A stretch of 64,000 nucleotides of DNA from Gammaproteobacteria bacterium (GTDB lineage: Bacteria > Pseudomonadota > Gammaproteobacteria > Enterobacterales > Alteromonadaceae). The translations under genes and the position numbers were made by a program. This document shows positions 29,044 to 38,282 of the stretch, piece after piece (the stretch's first letter is position 1; every line of letters begins with the position of its first letter). Under the pieces are notes generated by a model. The model was not told the DNA's origin and ran no database searches. It was given only the letters and a program-made list of their open reading frames with translations. The stretch spans positions 1 to 64,000 of the forward strand of contig JAHJZX010000035.1 of assembly GCA_018826295.1 (NCBI GenBank), in the 5' to 3' direction.

Positions 29044-29927
29044 GTTTGCAAATTAAGCGCATAGCTACTAAACCACGGCAGAACTTCAAATTGGATCTGG
29101 CTGATATTGTTATAGAGCCAATGGAATGTGTCAGTGTGGTTGGTGCTAATGGCTGCGGCAAAACTACATTGTTGGAGTCAGTGTTGGGTATGGCTCCAAC
29201 TTTGCAACGTGACGTATGGTTGTTTGGTCAGCGCACCTGCATGGATGAACGTGATTTTCAACTGCGCCGGAAAATTGGTGTGCAATTGCAGAAATCTCAG
29301 TTCAACCGAAAGTTATTAGTAAGTGACTTAATTAGCTTACACAAAGTGGTTTACCGCCGGTCCTGCAAAATTATCGCAGAACTATTTCAGTTAAAAGCGC
29401 TGCTGCCAATGCGATATGAGCGCTTATCCCGGGGACAGAAACAACGTGTTGATTTGTATTTGGCATTTGCACATCAGCCGGAGTTTATTCTGCTGGATGA
29501 GCCTGGTACCGGGTTAGACGCCGAATTCCGCAACGCTTTTATCCAGCTGTTACAACAGGTCATTGGTAAATCAGCCGGTGTGCTAATGGTATCGCATCAA
29601 GAAAGCGAAATTCTGTTGTCTCATCGTACCCTGGTACTTCAGGCTGGCAAAGTGGTGCACTTTGCTCCTGCTGCAACCTTGGTTAAGCAGTTTGTTGGTA
29701 CACATAAAATTGAGTTTGAATGTTATGAAAGCCGTATAGCCGATGAAATAATCTGCAAAGCCCGTGTTATGGATTCTGTTGTCAGGGCTCAGCTTACTCA
29801 ACACAACAAAGGTCTTATTTTTACCAGAACAAATATCATTAATGCTTTGGTAAATGATTTTGGCTCAGAGCTTTTTTCAAAGATAGCGCTTTGTGAAAGC
29901 TCTGTTTCTGACATGATCGCTAATTAG
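29040..29927 (+). CDS. ABC transporter ATP-binding protein, peptide export/immunity
   Basis: 295 residues. Walker A VGANGCGKTT (34-43), signature LSRGQKQRVDL, and Walker B FILLDEPGTGLD are all present. The start overlaps the previous stop by 4 bp (ATGA). A C-terminal extension of about 80 residues follows the nucleotide-binding domain. With the ABC-2-type permease encoded 12 bp downstream it forms an exporter that probably secretes the modified peptides or gives self-protection. Confidence 0.93.
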   Translation: MSLQIKRIATKPRQNFKLDLADIVIEPMECVSVVGANGCGKTTLLESVLGMAPTLQRDVWLFGQRTCMDERDFQLRRKIGVQLQKSQFNRKLLVSDLISLHKVVYRRSCKIIAELFQLKALLPMRYERLSRGQKQRVDLYLAFAHQPEFILLDEPGTGLDAEFRNAFIQLLQQVIGKSAGVLMVSHQESEILLSHRTLVLQAGKVVHFAPAATLVKQFVGTHKIEFECYESRIADEIICKARVMDSVVRAQLTQHNKGLIFTRTNIINALVNDFGSELFSKIALCESSVSDMIAN

Positions 29928-29938
29928 AGTGGCCGGCC

Positions 29939-31048
29939 ATGAAGATATTTTTTGAATTTTTCAAAATTGAATTGAAAGCATTTTGCCGAGACCCTATCGC
30001 AATATTCTGGACGTTTTTATTCCCATTTATAATTTTGTTTACAGTCATGTCCACTTCGGGAAAGCATGAATCGGTAGAGCTTCCGAGAATAGTTGTGCTA
30101 GTCGAAGAAAGAATGGATCTAACTGATATTTCTTCACGAATAGACCAGGTGTTTCCTGAGTTAACAAAGTCAAGTGTAAGTTTTTTATCATCAGGTTTAG
30201 AAAATATTCTGTCAGATTTTAAGCGCAATAATATTGTTGTTGATGTTAGTGGTTGCGCTGATGTCGGTTTATCCTGCGCAGGTGTTGATGTCTATTATGC
30301 ATCGTCTCCAGATGATTTAACCCTAATGATTTTGAATATTCTACGGCAGAATCAACAGTTTTTAATTCCCAGTGAAAGTGTTACATGGCGGTACGCTGAG
30401 CAAAATATTGATCATAAATCACAGGTCAAATGGCTGCAAAAAGCACGGCAGTTAACCATTGGTCTAATTTGCTTAAATATTGTTTCAATTTGTTTGTTTG
30501 GTTTTTCAGTTATATTGGTTGAATTGCGACAAAATGATGGGCTTAAGTTCTTTCAGGTCATGCCTGTGCGTAAATCTGTATTTATTAGTGCGTTCACTTT
30601 AAGTCGGGTTGTAATTATTAATGTTTTTGCTTTGGTTTTTTTGCTTGTATCTAATTTTACATTCGAACTGGATATTAACTTTTCGCCCGAATACTTTTTA
30701 AAGTTCATTTTTATGGTGTCAATTGGCTCCGCTACATTCGTTAGTTTGGGAGTGCTGCTAGCATCTAGATTAACCTCGGTTGGTGCAGTAAACGGTTTGA
30801 TAAATCTTGTTTATTTCCCTTTGATTTTCACCAGTGGGATATTTTTCCCAGTGCTATCTGACAGCAAGTTTCTCACTTTTGTTTCAAACAACTCCCCGTT
30901 ACGAGGGTACTCAGAAATGTTTTATTCAGTTTATTTTGTTGGTAGAGATTTGATTTTATATTCTGGCTCGGTTTTTACATTGCTTGGCTGGTGTGTTCTG
31001 TCGGGTTTTGTTGCATTCAAAATGTTTATCTGGGTTAAAAAAGACTAA
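29939..31048 (+). CDS. ABC-2-type transporter permease
   Basis: 369 residues. One membrane helix near the N-terminus (PIAIFWTFLFPFIILFTVM), a soluble loop of about 130 residues, then about five helices in the C-terminal half, which is the ABC-2 permease layout. It is cognate to the ATPase just upstream. This gene is clearly more AT-rich than its neighbours, consistent with acquisition from elsewhere or relaxed codon selection. Confidence 0.88.
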   Translation: MKIFFEFFKIELKAFCRDPIAIFWTFLFPFIILFTVMSTSGKHESVELPRIVVLVEERMDLTDISSRIDQVFPELTKSSVSFLSSGLENILSDFKRNNIVVDVSGCADVGLSCAGVDVYYASSPDDLTLMILNILRQNQQFLIPSESVTWRYAEQNIDHKSQVKWLQKARQLTIGLICLNIVSICLFGFSVILVELRQNDGLKFFQVMPVRKSVFISAFTLSRVVIINVFALVFLLVSNFTFELDINFSPEYFLKFIFMVSIGSATFVSLGVLLASRLTSVGAVNGLINLVYFPLIFTSGIFFPVLSDSKFLTFVSNNSPLRGYSEMFYSVYFVGRDLILYSGSVFTLLGWCVLSGFVAFKMFIWVKKD

Positions 31049-31067
31049 AAGATTTAGCGGAGACTAT

Positions 31068-32318
31068 ATGGCAAATTATTACCAAGATTTTGATGCTAGT
31101 GTTCCATCATTTTCCAGGCACGAACTACAGTCAATTGAAATCTTTGAAGCAGATTTAAAAATATTAGCCCGGCAATGGGTGTTATTAGATCACATTTCCA
31201 GTTTTACTGCTGTTGGTGATTACAAAGTTTTTCAGTTGGCCGGTGAGTCAGTTGTTATTGTACGCAACGAGCAGGGCTTTTCTGGCTTTCTGAATTTCTG
31301 TCTGCACCGGGGGGCAAAGTTATGTACTAAAAGCCAGGGGAGGCAATCTGCGTTCACTTGCCCATATCATGCATGGCGTTACGATTTAACCGGCGTACTG
31401 CAGCAGGCAACAGCTTGCACGTCAAAGCGGGTTACAGTTGGTGAATCGCGTTTAAATGCGGTTTCGGTGCGCGTTGAAGCCGGACTGATTTTTGCCTCTC
31501 TGCAGGCAGAACACAGTACTTTTTCTGCCTCAGCGGAATTGTTTGCCCCTTTTCTGGCATGGCATAACACCAGTGCAGCAAAAATTGCCGGTAGCAAACG
31601 TTTTGTCGCTAAAGGTAACTGGAAATTGTTTGCCGACAATTTTTTTGAGTGTTACCACTGCCGCGTACTGCATCCGGAAATGTGTGAGCTGGCGGTTCAT
31701 CCTAAAATCACTTCTACTGTTTCAACAGCGCAGCATGGCCAGTATATGGCAGTAGCTCAGGATTGGTTTGAGAAAGTTGCGCGTCTGGGGCATCCCGTTG
31801 GGGAGCGACAGTCGCTAATGCCAGAGCTGGAGCATTTCAGTGTCATGTACCGGGTGCCGGTCGATAGCGTCAGTTTAACCTTGTCTAAAACCGGTCAACT
31901 GGTTGCTCCCTTAATGGGAGAAGCAAAAGTTGCCGATGGCGGCGAAACCTTTGGCTACCTTGGGCCCTTAACGCTGCTGAACATATATAACGACTACGGC
32001 TATAGCCTGAGACTGAATCCAATTAGTGTAGATGAAACTGAGTTGATTCTAACCTGGTTCGTAGCAGGTGATGCGGTTGAAGGCAAAGATTATCAGTTTG
32101 ATGAAGTAAGCTGGTTTTGGCAGACCACAGTACAACAGGATCTGGAGATAATTGAGCTGGCGCGTCAAGGCACCAGTTCACGCTTTTTTCAGCCGGGAGA
32201 CTACACCATGTTAGAAGCAGACAGTGCTGGCTTTGCCAGTTGGTATCGCCGTCAATTGCAACAACCGAAACAGGTTAGAGAGTCAGACGCTGTCGGCCTT
32301 GCAGTTGTCAATATATAA
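31068..32318 (+). CDS. Rieske non-heme iron oxygenase, alpha-subunit type
   Basis: 416 residues from the ATG at 31068, which has GCGGAGA upstream; an upstream in-frame start would overlap the permease and lacks such a site. The Rieske [2Fe-2S] ligands are Cys78-x-His80 and Cys98-x2-His101 (CLHRGAKL, CPYHAW). The mononuclear iron site is DNFFECYHCRVLHP with Glu194, His197 and His202. Such enzymes hydroxylate, demethylate or otherwise oxidise with O2 and need a reductase, which is not encoded nearby. Its place in the operon suggests oxidative tailoring of the azole peptides. A stand-alone housekeeping role is less likely. Confidence 0.9.
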   Translation: MANYYQDFDASVPSFSRHELQSIEIFEADLKILARQWVLLDHISSFTAVGDYKVFQLAGESVVIVRNEQGFSGFLNFCLHRGAKLCTKSQGRQSAFTCPYHAWRYDLTGVLQQATACTSKRVTVGESRLNAVSVRVEAGLIFASLQAEHSTFSASAELFAPFLAWHNTSAAKIAGSKRFVAKGNWKLFADNFFECYHCRVLHPEMCELAVHPKITSTVSTAQHGQYMAVAQDWFEKVARLGHPVGERQSLMPELEHFSVMYRVPVDSVSLTLSKTGQLVAPLMGEAKVADGGETFGYLGPLTLLNIYNDYGYSLRLNPISVDETELILTWFVAGDAVEGKDYQFDEVSWFWQTTVQQDLEIIELARQGTSSRFFQPGDYTMLEADSAGFASWYRRQLQQPKQVRESDAVGLAVVNI

Positions 32319-32327
32319 GGAGCGCCT

Positions 32328-32537
32328 GTGCGTGCAGTGGTGAGTTGCTTTGTTTTGCCGTTTAGTTGCGGTGTGTTCTCAGCAGTGGGGGCTGGCACTG
32401 AAACTAGATTAGGTACTGCTGTACCGCTAGTGCAGGTTAAGCCGCTGCGACCAGACTATCATCAGTTTGATTTAACGCTCTTGGCTGAAGTGGCAAAGCA
32501 TGAACTGCGGCATCTAACAAAACAGCTGAGGTGCTGA
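32328..32537 (+). CDS. small protein of unknown function in the azole-peptide cluster
   Basis: 69 residues, GTG start with AAGGAG 7 bp upstream. Residues 1-23 are hydrophobic and end in a small-residue stretch, resembling a signal peptide (VVSCFVLPFSCGVFSAVGAG). The rest is short and ends LTKQLRC. Its stop overlaps the next ATG (TGATG). No family is recognised. Position suggests an immunity or maturation factor. Confidence 0.5.
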   Translation: MRAVVSCFVLPFSCGVFSAVGAGTETRLGTAVPLVQVKPLRPDYHQFDLTLLAEVAKHELRHLTKQLRC

Positions 32538-33112
32538 TGCTTCGGGTCAATCGGGGGCGATTTTGGCAAACTAGCGGATGGATGTTGGGATTGATGATTG
32601 TTGCTGTTGTCGTTATTCTGCAATTGCCCGCCGTGCGGCTCAAATGGCTGCGGCAACCGGCTCAATTGCACCAACAAGCAGTCACAGTACTTCAGATAAA
32701 GACAGAACAACCATTGCTTTTCTCATCAGGTAGTTATGTCACCAAAGAAGACCGGTTGCAGGCAACAGAAGAGCCACTTCCGTATGCTGGTTGGATATTC
32801 TACCGGCAAAATTTGCAACCTGAATTAGTTAGCCTGGTACGGGAATCAGCACAGCATTATTATCAATACTTAGTACCAAATCAGGATTTATGGTGTTTGG
32901 GTGAGCGGGTACTGGTAATGCATAATGCTGTTCAAGCAGAAGCTAAGCTCAGATCACTGGTGAAGCTGCCTGGTGCAAAACGCCTTAGTTTGGGGTTAGA
33001 GTTTATTGATGTATACCAGGCAAATCTGCTTAACCCACTCGCCGAGAGTAATATTTATCTGATCCCGCTGCAACGCAACTTAGCTAATCTATGGCTATTG
33101 CCATCCTGTTAA
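32537..33112 (+). CDS. hypothetical membrane-anchored protein in the azole-peptide cluster
   Basis: 191 residues from the ATG that overlaps the previous stop; a GTG two codons earlier is possible. One membrane segment lies at about residues 13-31 (SGWMLGLMIVAVVVILQLP), followed by a probably periplasmic domain of 155 residues. I recognise no domain. It is the last gene of the cluster and is followed by a hairpin before a convergent regulator gene. It might give immunity or assist export. Confidence 0.6.
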   Translation: MLRVNRGRFWQTSGWMLGLMIVAVVVILQLPAVRLKWLRQPAQLHQQAVTVLQIKTEQPLLFSSGSYVTKEDRLQATEEPLPYAGWIFYRQNLQPELVSLVRESAQHYYQYLVPNQDLWCLGERVLVMHNAVQAEAKLRSLVKLPGAKRLSLGLEFIDVYQANLLNPLAESNIYLIPLQRNLANLWLLPSC

Positions 33113-33113
33113 C

Positions 33114-33134
33114 TAAGTCGCTTCCATCGACTTA
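33114..33134. terminator. hairpin between convergent genes
   Basis: TAAGTCG (33114-33120) and CGACTTA (33128-33134) flank a 7-nt loop in the 43-bp gap between the end of the peptide cluster and the convergent regulator. No T-run follows, so termination is only a possibility. Confidence 0.35.
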
Positions 33135-33155
33135 CTATGGCTATTCAGCTGGCTG

Positions 33156-35312
33156 TTACATTGCAGTCTGCCACTGAATAAACTCCAGTGCTAACTCGGG
33201 AGTGACAAATACAGTAGCATACAGATTATCCGGATTGTGCGGGTCTGGGTGCAGCGAAATTAAGCGCTGAGGCAATTGGGTTTTGCGGGTTTCACCATTT
33301 ACCGCATTGAACTGCTCTATATGGCCCAGCATGCTAAAGCGATACTGCAATCCACTTTGCAATAGCCACACACCGACAAAGCTGTTGTCGCTGCTGCTGT
33401 TAACTTCAATGTCATGTTTTGTACCGTCGACGTAGCGATACAATTTGCCGTCGCGGTGATAATGCAACACGCCATGCTGATCATACTGGGCAAAGCTACC
33501 CGCTGAGAAAGTCAGTTGAGTTAACTGATTACTAATCAGGTCAAATTGCCACAAGTTCTGACTGTTTTCCTGCAATCGTGTCAGCACCAAACCGCTGTTG
33601 TCAGGCAGCCAGACGGGTTGGCCAATATCGTTGTTTTCCAGCTTGGTTATTAACTGCTGACGCTGGGTATCATATAAATGCAGATTGCCGCGCTGTACAA
33701 AAGCGATATAACGACCATCACCCGACCAGCTAATGCCATTCACCGGTTGATTATCTGCTGTTAACTCAGTTAGTTGCTTATTCTGGCCATCGGTGTGCAG
33801 CCACAGCTGCCAGTTGCCGGTCCAGTTTGCGGCAAAGGCATAGCGGTTGGCATCAGTTGGCGATATTGCAATAGCTATATCGCTGCCTGCGGCATTATTT
33901 AAAAAGCTTATCTGGCGTTTGCTGGCATCAAAAGCATTGATCACTTTGATTAACTGCATACCGCCCTGAGTAGTGGTATTGGCGGTCATCGGTGAAGTAT
34001 ACGCCTGGTTTTCTGTTAGCAGAGACATCTCACCAACGATGACATCGTCCGGCAGCTTTAGCAGGCTGCGGCTCTTATCGGCCAGATTAACTTGCAAAAT
34101 GCCGTTGCCGCCGGGCAACAGCAAACTGCTTTGATCGGCGCTCCATTCTAATCCCAGTAGTAATATCGGCATGGACAGGCTGGCAACGCGGCTATGCTCG
34201 CGACTGGCCGGGTCATAAATATAGATATCCGGCTTGTTCGATTCTGGCATTAAAATATAAGCCAACTTGCTGCCATCGGCCGACAATGCCAGCAACGTCA
34301 CGCCTAAACCTGCCGAAGGCGCATCTAGCAGCGTTTGCACATTACCGTTAATCAGGTTCTGCGCTAATAAGGCATTGCCAGAATATATACCGGCTTTGCT
34401 TTTACTGTAATACAACCACTCGCCATCCTGGCTCACCTGTGCAGTGCCAAGAGTCATACCGTTACAGCCGGCTAAAGGCGTCAGGTTATAAGCCGGAAAC
34501 TGGCTAAAGTCGTAACTTTGGTATTCGCAGTGGCTGCCATCTTCAGTAATTGCCTGCACTAATAGCTTGCTGCTTTGTGGCTGCCAGGTTTGCACACTGT
34601 AAATTTTGCCTTGGTCTTCAAGTGCCACTTCCTGCAACAGATTGCCGGTGTTGATACCCTGTTTGCGTACCATGGTGCGGATACTGCCATCGGGTTGTGA
34701 GTGACTGTACGCCAATAGCTGTTTGTCCGGTGACACCAACGGCCGTGATTCGATACCTTTAAACCAGGTGATTTTTTGTTGGCTACTAATGGTCAGTTCG
34801 GTTGGGGCGGCGGCGCTTTTTGCCGCTACGGCCGGTTGCTGAGTGGTTGGGTCTGGCAGCATGTTATAGCCAAAAAATGCAAGGCTAACTAGTACCAATA
34901 GCGCTGTAACCATAGCTGCAATATGTAAATGCCGGCGTGCGGGCACGGTTTTGCTGCTTGATAAGCCAGGCGTGTCTTGTTGTGCAGCAACTGTAAGGTT
35001 GTTAACGGCAGCAGTAAGCTGCAGACTATAGCCTTTGCGGTGATGCGTTTTTATTGGTGATTCGCTCAGGCTATCATGTTGCAGTGCCTTGCGTAATTCT
35101 GAAATAGCACGGTTTATTGCGTTGTCGTCAACAAAGCTTTGTTGCCAGATGGTTTCAACCAACTGCTGGCGCGGCACTATAGTACCGGGGTGGGTGGCAA
35201 AGCATAGCAGCAGTTTACATAACAAAGGTTCCAGTTCTGTGCGCTTGTCGCCATCATAAATGCTGAAATCGGCCGGGATAAAAGTCCAGGGGCCCAGCTG
35301 AAACTTATGCAT
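33156..35312 (-). CDS. membrane-bound winged-helix regulator with C-terminal beta-propeller, copy 4
   Basis: 718 residues. Winged helix: LEPLLCKLLLCFATHPG, then FVDDNAINRAISELRKALQ and HRKGYSLQLT. The membrane helix is at about residues 131-149 (IAAMVTALLVLVSLAFFGY). The periplasmic part has many TolB-like blades (WSADQSSLLLPGGNGILQV, WSGDGRYIAFVQRGNLHLYD). It is more distant from copies 1-3, which are closer to one another. It is transcribed toward the end of the peptide cluster and away from the small secreted protein at 35616. Confidence 0.87.
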   Translation of the reverse strand: MHKFQLGPWTFIPADFSIYDGDKRTELEPLLCKLLLCFATHPGTIVPRQQLVETIWQQSFVDDNAINRAISELRKALQHDSLSESPIKTHHRKGYSLQLTAAVNNLTVAAQQDTPGLSSSKTVPARRHLHIAAMVTALLVLVSLAFFGYNMLPDPTTQQPAVAAKSAAAPTELTISSQQKITWFKGIESRPLVSPDKQLLAYSHSQPDGSIRTMVRKQGINTGNLLQEVALEDQGKIYSVQTWQPQSSKLLVQAITEDGSHCEYQSYDFSQFPAYNLTPLAGCNGMTLGTAQVSQDGEWLYYSKSKAGIYSGNALLAQNLINGNVQTLLDAPSAGLGVTLLALSADGSKLAYILMPESNKPDIYIYDPASREHSRVASLSMPILLLGLEWSADQSSLLLPGGNGILQVNLADKSRSLLKLPDDVIVGEMSLLTENQAYTSPMTANTTTQGGMQLIKVINAFDASKRQISFLNNAAGSDIAIAISPTDANRYAFAANWTGNWQLWLHTDGQNKQLTELTADNQPVNGISWSGDGRYIAFVQRGNLHLYDTQRQQLITKLENNDIGQPVWLPDNSGLVLTRLQENSQNLWQFDLISNQLTQLTFSAGSFAQYDQHGVLHYHRDGKLYRYVDGTKHDIEVNSSSDNSFVGVWLLQSGLQYRFSMLGHIEQFNAVNGETRKTQLPQRLISLHPDPHNPDNLYATVFVTPELALEFIQWQTAM

Positions 35313-35615
35313 ATGTTAATTATTCTTGTTGTTTTAAACTGGCTGTAACTTTAACAGATGTAAAAGTTGATTCAACACAATTCTGGTTGCAACATAAAAA
35401 CCTTATGAATGCATCATAAGGTTTAGATAAGAATTAATATTTGATTTAAATACAGTTGGTTAGCGGTAATTTTATTAGCAATAAATTGCTTAGCTTCTGA
35501 TAAGCGACTTTTTTCTGCTCAGCGCCTACAGTGAGCTCAACAACGAAACGGACAGGCAGTGAGTCCGCTGTTGTCGACAGACAAACATACTTACTGAACC
35601 AGAAGGAAAAGCAAA
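35313..35615. other. divergent intergenic region with a 10-bp inverted repeat
   Basis: 303 bp between divergently transcribed genes, AT-rich. AACCTTATGA (35399-35408) and TCATAAGGTT (35414-35423) form a perfect hairpin with a 5-nt loop. It may be an operator or a hairpin in a leader. No further gene is seen. Confidence 0.45.
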
Positions 35616-35867
35616 ATGACTAAATTTAACACCACTGTTAACACTGTAATTATACTAGCGGGCTTACTGGGCAGTTCAGCGGCGCTGGCGCAACAGCCAG
35701 AACCAACTGACAGCCGCCAGCCTATACAAACTGAAGTGCAGCAGAATGTTAGCGATGTGACAGAACATATGCTCAATGAATTTCAGCAGCAGCTAAGCAG
35801 TAATATTAAGCAGCAGGTAGGCCAGACCCTGCAAAGTTTGGCTGAATCGATCAAACAGCTGCTGTAA
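35616..35867 (+). CDS. small secreted helical protein
   Basis: 83 residues. A signal peptide ends at the AxA site ALAQ (residues 23-26). The mature part is Gln- and Ser-rich, acidic to neutral and probably helical (QQQLSSNIKQQVGQTLQSL). The ATG follows AGAAGGAAAAG. It lies 59 bp before the TraB/GumN-type gene and may be cotranscribed with it. I recognise no family. Confidence 0.6.
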   Translation: MTKFNTTVNTVIILAGLLGSSAALAQQPEPTDSRQPIQTEVQQNVSDVTEHMLNEFQQQLSSNIKQQVGQTLQSLAESIKQLL

Positions 35868-35926
35868 CAACAGCGGGTTTATCGGCGCTTAGCTTTATCA
35901 AATAAAAACATCTAAAGGGTAACAAA

Positions 35927-36808
35927 ATGACATTCAATAAGATTTTTAAAGCAACTTGTTCTGTGGTGTTGTTAGGTTCGGCGTTGGCTTCTGCGCCGGC
36001 GCTGGCAGAAACCTCAATGTGGAAAGTGAGTAAAGGTGCAGACTACCTGTATATTGGCGGTACTGTGCATTTGTTACCCGAGTCTGCTTTCCCACTGCCG
36101 GCAGAGTTTGATCAAGCCTATGCAGCAACCGATACGCTGGTGTTGGAAACCAAGATGCCAGAGCCGACAGACACCGAGATGCAAACTGCCATGCTAAAAG
36201 CCATGTCTTACACCGATGGCCGCAGTTTGTCTAAGGTATTGTCGACAGAGGTGTATCAGCAATTAAACGATTACTTTACCCCTTATGGCATCCAGCTAAC
36301 ACAGCTGAATGGTTATAAACCTGGTTTTGTGATGTTGCAGATGCTGGCATTAGAAATGATGAAAGCGCAAATGGCCGGCGATGGCGTAGATAGTCATTTT
36401 GACAAGCGGGCTAAAGCCGATGGCAAAACGCTGGCTTATCTGGAAAGCGTTGAAAGCCAAATTAACCTGCTGGCCAATATGGGCGAGGGTTATGAAGATG
36501 CTTTTATAAAAATGAATCTGGTACAGGTAGAGGATTTTAAAAATTACTTTAATGCCATGATTGCGGCCTGGCGTGCCGGTGATATGACTGAATTGGACAA
36601 GCTGGTTGTCGTGCCGGCACGCGATTTAGATCCGGTGTTATATCAGTCGCTGTTTGTTCAGCGCAATACCGCCTGGCTACCGAAAATAGAGCAGATGTTT
36701 GGCAATAGCAGTAAAGAGCTGGTGTTGGTAGGCGGCGGTCATTTGGCTGGTAGTGACAGCGTACTGGTGTTGCTGAAAAAAGCAGGCTACGAGGTAGAGC
36801 AACTTTAA
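35927..36808 (+). CDS. TraB/GumN-family protein (periplasmic, TIKI-like fold)
   Basis: 293 residues with a signal peptide ending at ALAE (about residue 27). The family markers are YIGGTVHLLP (42-51) and the C-terminal VLVGGGHLAGSDSVL. These resemble the metal-binding motifs of TIKI metalloproteases, so a peptidase or metal-binding role is possible but unproven for bacterial members. Length is typical. It is the last accessory gene before glmU. Confidence 0.85.
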   Translation: MTFNKIFKATCSVVLLGSALASAPALAETSMWKVSKGADYLYIGGTVHLLPESAFPLPAEFDQAYAATDTLVLETKMPEPTDTEMQTAMLKAMSYTDGRSLSKVLSTEVYQQLNDYFTPYGIQLTQLNGYKPGFVMLQMLALEMMKAQMAGDGVDSHFDKRAKADGKTLAYLESVESQINLLANMGEGYEDAFIKMNLVQVEDFKNYFNAMIAAWRAGDMTELDKLVVVPARDLDPVLYQSLFVQRNTAWLPKIEQMFGNSSKELVLVGGGHLAGSDSVLVLLKKAGYEVEQL

Positions 36809-36914
36809 TTAGCTGCTTATAATGTAAACATTCAGCCAATCTTCACCCTACCCCTGTAATCTGCAGCGTTATTCAGTAGAATAGCGCTATTAGGATGACA
36901 GGGGTTTTTCTTTT

Positions 36915-38279
36915 ATGGCATTAAATGTAGTGATTCTGGCGGCCGGCAAAGGCACACGGATGAAATCAGACTTACCTAAGGTATTGCACAAAGTGGCTGA
37001 GCGGCCAATGGTGCAGCATGTTATTGATACCGCCCGTGCTTTGGGCGCTGAAAAACCACAGCTGGTATACGGCTATGGTGCCGACGCGTTAAAAACTGCC
37101 ATGGGCGACCAACAGTTGCACTGGGTACTACAGGCTGAGCAACTGGGTACCGGCCATGCGGTGGCGCAAGCTATACCCAATATTGCTGATGATGACACCG
37201 TGTTAGTGCTATATGGCGATGTGCCGTTAACCCGTTTAGAAACCCTGCAACAATTACTGGCCGTTAAACCGGTCAATGGCCTGGCAATTTTGACGGTTAA
37301 CTTAGCTAACCCGACCGGCTATGGTCGCATTGTGCGCGACAACGGTAAGGTAGTCGGCATCGTTGAACAGAAAGATGCCACGCCAGAGCAACTGCAGATC
37401 ACTGAAATTAACAGCGGTATTATGGCGCTACCGGGCAAGCAGCTGAAAACCTGGCTGGGCCGTTTATCTAACAGTAATGCGCAGGGCGAATACTATTTAA
37501 CGGATGTCATTGCCATGGCGCACAGCGAAGGTGTTGACATTGCTACAGCGCAGCCACATAACGCAATGGAAGTAGAAGGCGCTAACAATCGTGAGCAACT
37601 GGCGGCGCTGGAACGGGCTTATCAGCTTCGTAAGGCTGACGAGCTAATGTTGGCGGGTGCTAACTTACGCGACCCGGCGCGGATTGACGTGCGTGGAGAA
37701 GTTAGCGTTGGCAATGATGTGATGATCGACATTAACGTGATATTTGAAGGCAAAGTGGTACTGGGTAAAGGCGTAAGTATCGGTGCTAATTGCATCCTGA
37801 AAGATTGCGTGATTGGTGATAACAGCGAAATTAAACCCAACTCAATGATTGAAAAAGCCACTGTAGGTGCTGGCTGCTCGGTTGGCCCTTATGCCCGCTT
37901 GCGGCCGGATAGCGTCATGCTGGACGACAGCCATGTTGGTAACTTTGTTGAAATGAAAAAAACCACTCTGGGTAAGGGCTCTAAGGCCAACCATTTAACC
38001 TACCTCGGCGATGCCGTTATTGGCGACAAAGTTAACGTAGGTGCTGGTACCATCACGTGCAACTACGACGGTGCAAATAAGTTTGTCACAACCATTAAAG
38101 ACGGCGCCTTTATTGGCTCGAACAGTTCGCTGGTTGCGCCGGTTACTGTAGGCGTTAATGCCACTGTTGGCGCCGGTTCAGTATTAACCCGTGATGCCGC
38201 CGATGGCGAGCTGGTGGTAGCCCGCGCTAAACAGCGACATGTCGAAGGCTGGCAGCGGCCGGTGAAAATTAAAAAGTGA
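36915..38279 (+). CDS. glmU: bifunctional UDP-N-acetylglucosamine pyrophosphorylase/glucosamine-1-phosphate N-acetyltransferase
   Basis: 454 residues. The N-terminal uridylyltransferase has [18 protein letters not shown] (8-25). The C-terminal half is a left-handed beta-helix of hexapeptide repeats that acetylates GlcN-1-P. Together they supply UDP-GlcNAc for peptidoglycan and LPS. Length matches E. coli (456). In many relatives glmU directly follows atpC; here 24.5 kb separate them. A TAGAAT -10-like box lies about 35 bp upstream, within a spaced ACCCCTGT/ACAGGGGT inverted repeat. Confidence 0.98.
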   Translation: MALNVVILAAGKGTRMKSDLPKVLHKVAERPMVQHVIDTARALGAEKPQLVYGYGADALKTAMGDQQLHWVLQAEQLGTGHAVAQAIPNIADDDTVLVLYGDVPLTRLETLQQLLAVKPVNGLAILTVNLANPTGYGRIVRDNGKVVGIVEQKDATPEQLQITEINSGIMALPGKQLKTWLGRLSNSNAQGEYYLTDVIAMAHSEGVDIATAQPHNAMEVEGANNREQLAALERAYQLRKADELMLAGANLRDPARIDVRGEVSVGNDVMIDINVIFEGKVVLGKGVSIGANCILKDCVIGDNSEIKPNSMIEKATVGAGCSVGPYARLRPDSVMLDDSHVGNFVEMKKTTLGKGSKANHLTYLGDAVIGDKVNVGAGTITCNYDGANKFVTTIKDGAFIGSNSSLVAPVTVGVNATVGAGSVLTRDAADGELVVARAKQRHVEGWQRPVKIKK

Positions 38280-38282
38280 GTT

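Noticed and set aside
30984-31067. N-terminal extension of the Rieske oxygenase overlapping the permease
   Set aside because: The extension shares sequence with the permease end in another frame. The ATG at 31068 has a good ribosome-binding sequence.
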